Shown here in pieces: positions 1 through 5,196 of a stretch of 5,196 nt of DNA. The position numbers and the translations under genes are program-made. The stretch spans positions 1 through 5,196 of the forward strand of contig JAWXTU010000143.1 in the NCBI GenBank assembly GCA_044433285.1, read 5' to 3'. The notes beneath the pieces are model-generated. The model saw only the letters and a list, made by a program, of their open reading frames with translations, was not told the origin of the DNA and made no database searches. Numbering within the stretch: position 1 is the first letter of the stretch; the number at the start of each line of letters is the position of its first letter. Origin of the DNA: Aphodosoma sp044433285. GTDB taxonomy: Bacteria; Bacteroidota; Bacteroidia; Bacteroidales; Paludibacteraceae.

Positions 1-12
1 AGCCTAAAATAA

Positions 13-125
13 AGAGAAGCTATAAAAGTTCTCTAATAACAAAACGGAATTATAAAAAATCCCGAATAAAAAAATAAAAGGAGAAAAAATCTCTCAAATA
101 TAAGGGGAAGTCTAAATACTCCCCC
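13..125. repeat. Array of four short inverted repeats upstream of the BspA-like gene
   Basis: The 148-bp leader before the first gene holds four successive potential hairpins. The first is AGAGAA (13-18) with TTCTCT (29-34). The second is CGG (45-47) with CCG (62-64), then an A48 x C61 mismatch, then ATT (49-51) with AAT (58-60) around a 6-nt loop. The third is GAGA (81-84) with TCTC (90-93) around five A. The fourth is GGGG (104-107) with CCCC (122-125), an A108 x C121 mismatch, then AGT (109-111) with ACT (118-120) around a 6-nt loop. The second and fourth share the same geometry with different bases, which suggests that structure rather than sequence is kept. The complementarity is seen directly; any role is inference (5' UTR structure, RNA stability or dispersed palindromic elements). 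No U-tract follows any of them, so they do not look like intrinsic terminators of a plus-strand transcript. No TAnnTTTG promoter element is visible on the plus strand here. Confidence 0.55.
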
Positions 126-148
126 GAACAGGAAAACTAAAAAAAAAT

Positions 149-2464
149 ATGAAAAAAAATCTACTTAAATACATAATAATAAACATATTAATCATAACAA
201 ATAGTTTAAATTTAGGATTGCAAGCTGAAGTACACGAGATAAATGCCACAGCTGCAACTCAATATGTAGTTGACGATATTACATACGAGGTTTTCTATAG
301 TAGTATAAGGTATAGAGATGAAGTTAAAATCGTTGGAGGACCAGATATAGATACTACTACCCACGTCGTTATACCAGAATCTATTAATGTTAATGGAGAG
401 GTATATCAAGTTACAAATTGTACTACACGCGTATTTGCCAATTATAAATCACTCGTTTCTATAATATTCTCCGACACTTTGCGAGGATTTACGACTGCCG
501 TGTTTTATGGTTGCACCAATCTTGAAGAGGTAAGATTATCAAACAACTTAACATCAATACCAGTAAATAATTTTTACGACTGCACCTCACTTGAAGAGAT
601 TAATCTCCCTAATAGCATAACATCAATTGGTACCTGTGCTTTTTATAATTGCACCTCTCTTAAAGATATAAATCTACCTAATAGCATAACATCAATTAGC
701 ACCAGTACTTTTTATAATTGCTCTGCATTAGAGAAAATATCTATACCTGCTACTGTTGAATCAATTAATTATCAAGCATTTTACAATACCAATTTAAGGG
801 AGATGTTATTCTACGGTGCACAACCAAAAATTTACTCAAGTGAAACAAATACATCTACCATGCCTATATATACAATTCCACCACAGATAGATATATATGT
901 ATTTAAAGAGTTTAAAAATACATTTACTATATCTCCTACACTTTACAAGATTAAAGTTATCGACGAAATAGATATAAATAGCTCTACTACAATACCTTTG
1001 TCGTTCACAACTGCTACTCCAGTCGTATTTAAATCAGATGATAGTTCATCAGCTGATCTTCTGCTAGAAGAGGGTGTGGTAATTACAGCAGAAAATGGGA
1101 TAAATATAGATTTAACAGTTACCGACGATAGATTTCACTTCTTCTCGCTACCATTTGATTGCGCATTAAATGATATCACAGGAGGCATTGACAGCGTTTT
1201 AAACATTGATAATTATGGTACTGAATGGGTTATCAAGCAGTTTGACGGCGCACGACACGCTCAATATGGCAAAGAGTCGACAGATGCCACCAATAGTGAA
1301 AAATATGCTTGGGTGGTGTTGCAAGAGGGGGACAAACTAAATGCAGGTGAGGGGTATATCATTGCTATTAATCAAGTTAGCGAACTGACAGTTGATAATG
1401 CTGCTACGTTCTATTTTCCATCAAAAGAGTCAGTTAGTATCGAATATAAACACTCAAAAAATTCAGAAGTACCAACACCGCTAGCGGCTGTAAATGTTGC
1501 TGCAAACGAATCTAATCAAGAGGCATATAAAGGGTGGAATTTAATGAGTACCAATCTACTTCACACTGCATCTGATATAAATATAACAGTTGATAATCAA
1601 GAGGTAAAATATGTATCTATCCCTAATAGTGATGGTGTTAGTTACACTCAATTGGAGACTAGTGATGCTGATTTTACAGCATATAAATCATTTTTTGTAC
1701 AAGCGGCTAGCGATGGAGAAATTTCTCTCAATTATACAAGCGCACAGTCTGGAATAAACGCTAAATCAAATATAACAACAGCAACCGAAAGTAAAATTGT
1801 TATATCAATTTCCTCTGTTGCAGATGATTTTGAGGATAAGACAACTATCTTACTCGGTGATGATTATACAACAGATTATGTAATTAATCAAGATTTGAGA
1901 AAATGGAGTTGCGACAGTCAAACTCAAATATACTCAGAGAGTAACGAAACCCAATACAGTTACAATGCGCTACCATTCTCGTCGGTAATAGATGACAAAG
2001 TTGCTCTTGCAGTTGTTACACCAAATTTTATATCCGCTCATACTATCACACTAGAGGAGTTTGATTTAGATAACTACCCTAACAAATATTTGATACTAGA
2101 GGATAAATATACAAATAAAAAAATTGCTCTATCTGCACAGATTAGTTATACATTCCAACCAGATGCAAGCAAAAGCAGCGATAGATTTGAGATATATCTC
2201 TCTGACTCAGCATTTACCAGTGTAGATAATATCGAAGCACCCAAGAGTGCATTAAATTATTACACCACAGATAACAAAATTTTTGTAACTGACATAGTAG
2301 AAGGGGCTAATATTTCGTTATACTCTATATCAGGACAATTGTTATATAGAAAATCAAACTCTGAGGCTACGGAATTGATCAATACAAACAGCTTATCATC
2401 TGGCAATTACATCTTACAAGTAGAGAGTAAGGGTGAAGTACAAACCGCAAAAATTGTATTATAG
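149..2464 (+). CDS. Secreted BspA-type leucine-rich-repeat protein with T9SS C-terminal sorting domain
   Basis: This 771-residue protein is predicted to cross the inner membrane by Sec and the outer membrane by type IX secretion, ending on the cell surface or outside. Residues 1-26 form a signal peptide (lysines, then a hydrophobic core, likely cleaved after LQA). Residues about 96-222 carry BspA-type (LRR_5) leucine-rich repeats with an exact 23-residue period: F96, F119, F142, F165, F188 and F211 open successive units of the type FYxCTSLxxIxLPxSITSI. Residues about 322-530 contain two beta-rich blocks (FHFFSLPFD...GEGYIIAI and KGWNLMSTN...FFVQA) of a kind frequent in large T9SS proteins. 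Residues about 557-690 are another beta-rich segment. Residues 702-771 match a type A T9SS tail: ISLYSISGQLLYR, then LSSGNYILQVES, ending TAKIVL. The ATG at 149 has an A9 run ending just upstream and no Shine-Dalgarno, usual for Bacteroidota. BspA-family proteins are often adhesins; the ligand here is unknown. It lies 41 bp ahead of tgt. Confidence 0.93.
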   Translation: MKKNLLKYIIINILIITNSLNLGLQAEVHEINATAATQYVVDDITYEVFYSSIRYRDEVKIVGGPDIDTTTHVVIPESINVNGEVYQVTNCTTRVFANYKSLVSIIFSDTLRGFTTAVFYGCTNLEEVRLSNNLTSIPVNNFYDCTSLEEINLPNSITSIGTCAFYNCTSLKDINLPNSITSISTSTFYNCSALEKISIPATVESINYQAFYNTNLREMLFYGAQPKIYSSETNTSTMPIYTIPPQIDIYVFKEFKNTFTISPTLYKIKVIDEIDINSSTTIPLSFTTATPVVFKSDDSSSADLLLEEGVVITAENGINIDLTVTDDRFHFFSLPFDCALNDITGGIDSVLNIDNYGTEWVIKQFDGARHAQYGKESTDATNSEKYAWVVLQEGDKLNAGEGYIIAINQVSELTVDNAATFYFPSKESVSIEYKHSKNSEVPTPLAAVNVAANESNQEAYKGWNLMSTNLLHTASDINITVDNQEVKYVSIPNSDGVSYTQLETSDADFTAYKSFFVQAASDGEISLNYTSAQSGINAKSNITTATESKIVISISSVADDFEDKTTILLGDDYTTDYVINQDLRKWSCDSQTQIYSESNETQYSYNALPFSSVIDDKVALAVVTPNFISAHTITLEEFDLDNYPNKYLILEDKYTNKKIALSAQISYTFQPDASKSSDRFEIYLSDSAFTSVDNIEAPKSALNYYTTDNKIFVTDIVEGANISLYSISGQLLYRKSNSEATELINTNSLSSGNYILQVESKGEVQTAKIVL
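434..817 (+). repeat. 69-bp (23-residue) leucine-rich-repeat units inside the surface-protein gene
   Basis: Six consecutive units begin at 434, 503, 572, 641, 710 and 779, each 69 bp apart; the last is partial. The units at 572-640 and 641-709 are the most alike: I count 57 of 69 identical bases, including a 21-base identical core (608-628 and 677-697). The outer units have diverged much more. The pattern suggests that the central pair arose by a fairly recent duplication, and these units could recombine in frame to change repeat number. Confidence 0.85.
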
Positions 2465-2485
2465 AGGGGTTATAAAGACTCTCCT
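2463..2485. repeat. Weak inverted repeat after the BspA-like gene
   Basis: Overlapping and following the stop codon, AGGGG (2465-2469) can pair with CTCCT (2481-2485) through one G-U wobble. Alternatively AGAG (2463-2466) can pair with CTCT (2479-2482). The loop is A/T-rich, and an A-rich run then leads into tgt. It resembles the other intergenic hairpins of this window but is the weakest. No T-run follows, so it is not a convincing terminator. Confidence 0.3.
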
Positions 2486-2505
2486 AAGAAAAATTAAATT
2501 AATAA

Positions 2506-3636
2506 ATGGATTTTAAACTACAACATACATGCCAATATAGCAGTGCACGCGCTGGTGTTATAACCACCGATCACGGCACAATTGAGACACCAATATTTAT
2601 GCCTGTTGGCACGGTAGCATCTGTAAAAGGTGTTCACCTACGCGAAATAAAAGATGATATTCAAGCCCAAATTATTTTGGGCAACACATACCATCTATAT
2701 CTTCGTCCTGGATTAGAGATATTAGAGGGAGCAGGTGGTCTGCATAAATTTAATGGTTGTGACCGTCCGATACTTACAGATAGTGGTGGTTTTCAGGTGT
2801 TTTCGCTCTCTGGCAATAGAAAATTAAAAGAGGAAGGGGCTGAATTTAGATCGCACATTGATGGTTCGAAGCACTTTTTTACACCCGAGAATGTAGTTGA
2901 TACTCAGCGCATAATCGGGGCAGATATAATGATGGCATTTGACGAATGCACCCCGGGCACGGCAGACTATAAATATGCCAAAGATTCGATGGAGCGCACG
3001 CACCGTTGGTTAAGTAGAGGACTTAATCGCTTTGACTCTACACCAGATAAATACGGTTACAACCAAACATTTTTCCCTATTGTGCAAGGATGTGTATATC
3101 CTGAGTTGCGCAGAGAGTCGGCAAAATTTATTGCCGATCAAGGTCGTGATGGAAATGCTATTGGCGGATTGGCGGTTGGCGAACCTACTGAGAAGATGTA
3201 TGAAATGATTGAGGTGGTAAACGAGATATTGCCAAAAGAGAAACCGAGATACCTAATGGGTGTTGGCACACCAGCGAATATTTTAGAGGCAATTGAGCGT
3301 GGAGTGGATATGTTTGACTGCGTGATGCCTACTCGTAACGGACGAAACGGTATGATATTCACCCGCAACGGTATAATGAATATGAAAAATAAGAAGTGGG
3401 CTAACGACTACACAGCCATTGACCCAGAGAGCGATTGTTTTGTTGATACACAATATTCTAAGGCATATTTGCGTCATCTATTTGTAAGTCAAGAGTTATT
3501 GGCAATGCAAATTGCATCTATACACAATTTGGCTTTTTATCTTTGGTTAGTAAAAGAGGCTCGCAAACATATCATAGCAGGCGATTTTCATATATGGAAA
3601 CCAGAGATGTTGGCTCGAGTTACACACCGACTATAG
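2506..3636 (+). CDS. tgt: Queuine tRNA-ribosyltransferase (tRNA-guanine transglycosylase)
   Basis: This cytosolic enzyme exchanges guanine 34 of GUN anticodons (tRNA Asp, Asn, His, Tyr) for the preQ1 base during queuosine synthesis. The 376 residues match the usual bacterial length. Visible motifs are ILGNTYHLYLRPG (57-69), TDSGGFQVFS (91-100, with the general acid/base Asp92), MAFDECTP (143-150, Asp146 and Cys148), IVQG (192-195, Gln194), GGLAVGE (220-226, Val224) and MFDCVMPTRNGRNG (269-282, nucleophile Asp271). Cys148 and Val224 correspond to C158 and V233 of the Zymomonas enzyme, which favours preQ1 over queuine. The zinc site is unusual: aligned with the canonical CxCxxC plus His, it reads Ser309, Cys311, Asp314 and His340. 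From memory, other Bacteroidota Tgt proteins also lack these cysteines, so the enzyme is still expected to be active. The ATG at 2506 gives the expected N-terminus and has an A/T-rich leader without a Shine-Dalgarno. Confidence 0.98.
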   Translation: MDFKLQHTCQYSSARAGVITTDHGTIETPIFMPVGTVASVKGVHLREIKDDIQAQIILGNTYHLYLRPGLEILEGAGGLHKFNGCDRPILTDSGGFQVFSLSGNRKLKEEGAEFRSHIDGSKHFFTPENVVDTQRIIGADIMMAFDECTPGTADYKYAKDSMERTHRWLSRGLNRFDSTPDKYGYNQTFFPIVQGCVYPELRRESAKFIADQGRDGNAIGGLAVGEPTEKMYEMIEVVNEILPKEKPRYLMGVGTPANILEAIERGVDMFDCVMPTRNGRNGMIFTRNGIMNMKNKKWANDYTAIDPESDCFVDTQYSKAYLRHLFVSQELLAMQIASIHNLAFYLWLVKEARKHIIAGDFHIWKPEMLARVTHRL

Positions 3637-3657
3637 GGGGAACTCCACTTTAAATAA

Positions 3658-3680
3658 GGGGGGACTTTTTAAAACTCCCC
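3658..3680. repeat. G/C-stemmed hairpin in the tgt-permease spacer
   Basis: In the 86-bp spacer, GGGGA (3660-3664) pairs with TCCCC (3676-3680), followed by a C3665 x C3675 mismatch and an inner TTT/AAA stem (3666-3668 with 3672-3674) around a small loop. It is flanked by ATAA before and GAA after, as is the hairpin at 104-125, and it has the same plan of outer G/C stem, single mismatch and inner three-pair stem. An A9 run follows rather than T's, so it is not a typical intrinsic terminator for tgt. A second, partial copy-like stretch (GGGGGAACTCC, 3636-3646) starts at the last base of the tgt stop codon. A role in RNA processing or stability between the two genes is inference. Confidence 0.55.
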
Positions 3681-3722
3681 GAAAAAAAAATCAAACTAAT
3701 AAAATTGGGAAAATAAAAAAGT

Positions 3723-4802
3723 ATGTTGAAAAAACTTGACATATACATCATTAAAAAGTATCTAGGTACTTTTGTATTCTCTATTGTATTGATAATTAGC
3801 ATATCAATAGTCATCGACTTGTCTGAAAAGTTAGATGAATTTTTTGATAATAATGCTCCATTAAATGCTATTATCTTCGACTACTACCTCAATTTTATAC
3901 CATATTTTGCCAATCTTTTCACACCGCTTTTTGCCTTTATTTCCGTGATATTTTTTACATCAAAAATGGCATACGACACCGAGATTATTGCAATATTAGC
4001 GAGCGGTGTGAGTTTTAATAGACTACTGCGACCATATATAATATCCTCTACTGCAATTGGAGTAGTATCATTTTTTATGAGTGGATATGTAATACCACCA
4101 TCAACTAAAACACGATTAGAATTTGAAGATAAATATGTTCAAGCGATCAAACAAGATGTGGTGCGCCATATCCAACTTGAGATAGATCAAGGAGTTATAC
4201 TATATATAGAGCGATTTGAAGAGAAACGAAATAGGGGTACAAATGTATCACTAGAGAAGTTTAACGGAAAAGAGCTTATCAGTCGTACCACTGCCTCGTC
4301 TATCGAATGGATTGAGTCGGATACCACTTGGATAATGCGCCAATATCTCACTCGAGATTTTGATGGGATATATGAAAATATCACCACTGGAGCAAAATTA
4401 GATACTACACTCAACGTGCATCCATCTGAGTTTTTTATCTCGGCTAAAATGGCACCAGAGATGACTAACACGCAACTCAAAGCACATATTGACAAACAAC
4501 AGGCGCGCGGTGTAGGTAATACGCAAGCATTTAAAGATGAGTATTATAAGCGATTTGCCAACCCTTTTGCAGCGTTGATACTTATGATAATCGGGGTAGC
4601 TCTTTCGTCTCGCAAAATTAAGGGAGGTATGGGACTGCAACTCGGTATTGGATTGGCACTCAGCGCAATATATATATTATTTGGTACTATTTCGAGTATG
4701 TTTGCAATAAAGGGCACAATGCCAGTGCTTTTGGCGGTTTGGTTACCAAATATTGTCTTCTCGATTATTGGAGCTATTCTCTACCGATTTGCACCAAAAT
4801 AG
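3723..4802 (+). CDS. LptF/LptG (YjgP/YjgQ) family permease
   Basis: This is an inner-membrane component of the LPS transport machine. LptF and LptG form the membrane part of the LptB2FG ABC transporter, which extracts lipopolysaccharide from the inner membrane and passes it to LptC/LptA. The 359 residues show the family layout: three N-terminal membrane segments (about 14-33, 57-80 and 103-124), a hydrophilic periplasmic domain (about 130-270, expected beta-jellyroll), and three C-terminal segments (about 278-297, 303-327 and 333-354). The cytoplasmic stretch TEIIAILASGVSFNRLLRP (86-104) matches the conserved E-x-A-x-x-ASG-x-S-x-x-R coupling region. Whether it is LptF or LptG cannot be settled here. 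The start at 3723 puts the short basic N-terminus MLKKLDIYIIKKY directly before the first membrane segment, as is typical; the leader is A-rich. It follows tgt by 86 bp and precedes the next gene by 30 bp. Confidence 0.95.
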   Translation: MLKKLDIYIIKKYLGTFVFSIVLIISISIVIDLSEKLDEFFDNNAPLNAIIFDYYLNFIPYFANLFTPLFAFISVIFFTSKMAYDTEIIAILASGVSFNRLLRPYIISSTAIGVVSFFMSGYVIPPSTKTRLEFEDKYVQAIKQDVVRHIQLEIDQGVILYIERFEEKRNRGTNVSLEKFNGKELISRTTASSIEWIESDTTWIMRQYLTRDFDGIYENITTGAKLDTTLNVHPSEFFISAKMAPEMTNTQLKAHIDKQQARGVGNTQAFKDEYYKRFANPFAALILMIIGVALSSRKIKGGMGLQLGIGLALSAIYILFGTISSMFAIKGTMPVLLAVWLPNIVFSIIGAILYRFAPK

Positions 4803-4839
4803 CACTAGAATTATAAAAATAGCACTAGAATTATGAAAA
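4800..4839 (+). repeat. 20-bp tandem direct duplication spanning the stop-to-start junction
   Basis: Two adjacent 20-bp copies differ at one base: TAGCACTAGAATTATAAAAA (4800-4819) and TAGCACTAGAATTATGAAAA (4820-4839). Copy 1 opens with the permease stop codon TAG; copy 2 contains the ATG (4833) of the next gene. The single difference is exactly the third base of that start codon: ATA in copy 1, ATG in copy 2. The unit therefore corresponds to a complete compact gene junction that has been doubled. Confidence 0.95.
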
Positions 4840-5196
4840 ACGCTAAACTTCTTATTGTTTTTTGGCTACTGTGGGGAACTGTTGGAGGCGCAGGTAATGG
4901 TGCTTTTGGTGGTGCTTTTGGCGGAGCAGGTGATGGGGCTTTTGGCGGTTTCGGTGACAGTTTCGGTGGTTTTTGGGGCGGTTTTTGGGGCGGGACTATT
5001 AGTGCACAAACGGCAATAGTCAAACCAGATTTGAGCATACCATCAAAAATTGCGCCACTATATTTCGGACCCAGTGCACTACCTATCCCTGATATGCTTG
5101 ATGGGCGTACAAGTGGCGATTTTTCTTTAGAATTGGCATATGATTACTACGATGGGCATATGGGCGATATGACTCAGGGGTTGTATTTTAAAGCTG
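4833..5196 (+). CDS. Exported protein of unknown function, 3' end outside window
   Basis: The first 121 codons of a gene that continues past the window. The ATG at 4833 is the first available ATG, because an in-frame TAG lies at 4806-4808. Residues 1-17 (MKNAKLLIVFWLLWGTV) look like the basic and hydrophobic parts of a signal peptide. Residues 19-54 are nine four-residue Gly-rich units with Phe, Ala and Trp. TISAQT (55-60) follows and gives a plausible cleavage site after Ala58. The remainder includes IAPLYFGPSALPIPDMLDGR (73-92) and a stretch of alternating aromatic/acidic residues. From memory, the YFGPxAxPxPDMLDGR motif recurs in uncharacterised exported Bacteroidales proteins, possibly outer-membrane barrels, but I cannot confirm this. 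It lies 30 bp after the permease, so it is probably in the same transcript. Its repeat region is far richer in G than its surroundings. Function is unknown. Confidence 0.87.
   Translation, partial: MKNAKLLIVFWLLWGTVGGAGNGAFGGAFGGAGDGAFGGFGDSFGGFWGGFWGGTISAQTAIVKPDLSIPSKIAPLYFGPSALPIPDMLDGRTSGDFSLELAYDYYDGHMGDMTQGLYFKA
4887..4994 (+). repeat. Nine-copy degenerate 12-bp in-frame tandem repeat
   Basis: Exactly 108 bp, or nine 12-bp units in phase with the codons, encode four-residue units of the types GAGN/GAGD, GAFG, GFGD, SFGG and FWGG. Neighbouring units are most alike: GGTGCTTTTGGT next to GGTGCTTTTGGC, and TTTTGGGGCGGT next to TTTTGGGGCGGG. This is typical of growth by local duplication. 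Because 12 is a multiple of three, gain or loss of a unit changes length by four residues without breaking the frame. The repeat lies within the predicted signal peptide. Confidence 0.92.

Noticed and set aside
95..102. Minus-strand TATATTTG matching the Bacteroidota -7 element TAnnTTTG
   Set aside because: No TTTG element lies at the expected distance upstream on that strand, and no minus-strand gene is visible downstream in the window; it is probably chance in AT-rich DNA.
212..409. Minus-strand 65-codon open frame near the start of the surface-protein gene
   Set aside because: It is antisense to the coding region, of low complexity, and has no supporting context.
434..817. CRISPR-like or mobile repeat array
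   Set aside because: The 69-bp periodic repeats are in frame and encode 23-residue leucine-rich repeats; there are no spacers.
3138..3477. Two minus-strand open frames within tgt (3138-3368 and 3283-3477)
   Set aside because: They lie inside a fully conserved plus-strand enzyme gene, overlap each other and show no recognisable domain.
3430..3525. Tgt as a decayed or inactive paralogue because of missing zinc cysteines
   Set aside because: All catalytic and substrate-binding residues and the full length are retained, and the substitutions appear to be typical of the phylum.
3658..3690. Intrinsic terminator for tgt
   Set aside because: The hairpin is followed by A9 on the plus strand rather than a T-run, and on the minus strand the T-run precedes the stem, so neither orientation fits.
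4187..4640. Two minus-strand open frames within the permease gene (4187-4495 and 4398-4640)
   Set aside because: They are antisense to a well-supported membrane protein gene and have no recognisable features.
4811..5038. Minus-strand open frame rich in Pro-Pro-Lys and Pro-Ala repeats
   Set aside because: It is the antisense reading of the Gly/Phe/Trp repeat tract; the plus-strand frame has a start, a signal peptide and a motif-bearing continuation, while this frame covers only the repeat and its flanks.

Overview
The window is AT-rich and all of its genes lie on the plus strand. It reads as a piece of a Bacteroidota chromosome, most likely order Bacteroidales. Three things support this: a cell-surface protein with a type IX secretion (T9SS) C-terminal sorting domain, a Tgt and an LptF/LptG permease with strongly Bacteroidales-like sequences, and gene starts with A-rich leaders and no clear Shine-Dalgarno sequence. 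I cannot name a genus.

Layout: positions 1-148 are a gene-free, purine-rich leader holding four successive short inverted repeats. Positions 149-2464 encode a 771-residue secreted BspA-type leucine-rich-repeat protein with an N-terminal signal peptide and a T9SS tail. Positions 2506-3636 encode tRNA-guanine transglycosylase (tgt, queuosine pathway). An 86-bp spacer with another G/C-stemmed hairpin leads to 3723-4802, an LptF/LptG-type inner-membrane permease of lipopolysaccharide export. A 20-bp tandem duplication spans the gene junction and leads to 4833-5196, the start of an exported protein of unknown function that runs off the window. The first 121 codons of that last gene are present.

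How they fit together: tgt and the LptF/LptG permease are, as far as I recall, a common neighbour pair in Bacteroidota. The permease and the partial exported gene are so tightly spaced (30 bp) that they are probably co-transcribed. No intrinsic terminator with a U-tract and no clear Bacteroidota promoter (TTTG / TAnnTTTG) was found, so a single co-directional transcript is possible but unproven. The BspA-like gene looks like an accessory surface gene sitting beside housekeeping genes.

The least ordinary features are: a nine-copy 12-bp tandem repeat that expands a Gly/Phe/Trp-rich segment inside the signal peptide of the last gene; the near-perfect 20-bp duplication of the stop-to-start junction just before it; a family of intergenic hairpins of similar architecture; and a Tgt whose zinc site lacks two of its three usual cysteines. 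I saw no defence system, mobile element, CRISPR array or RNA gene.
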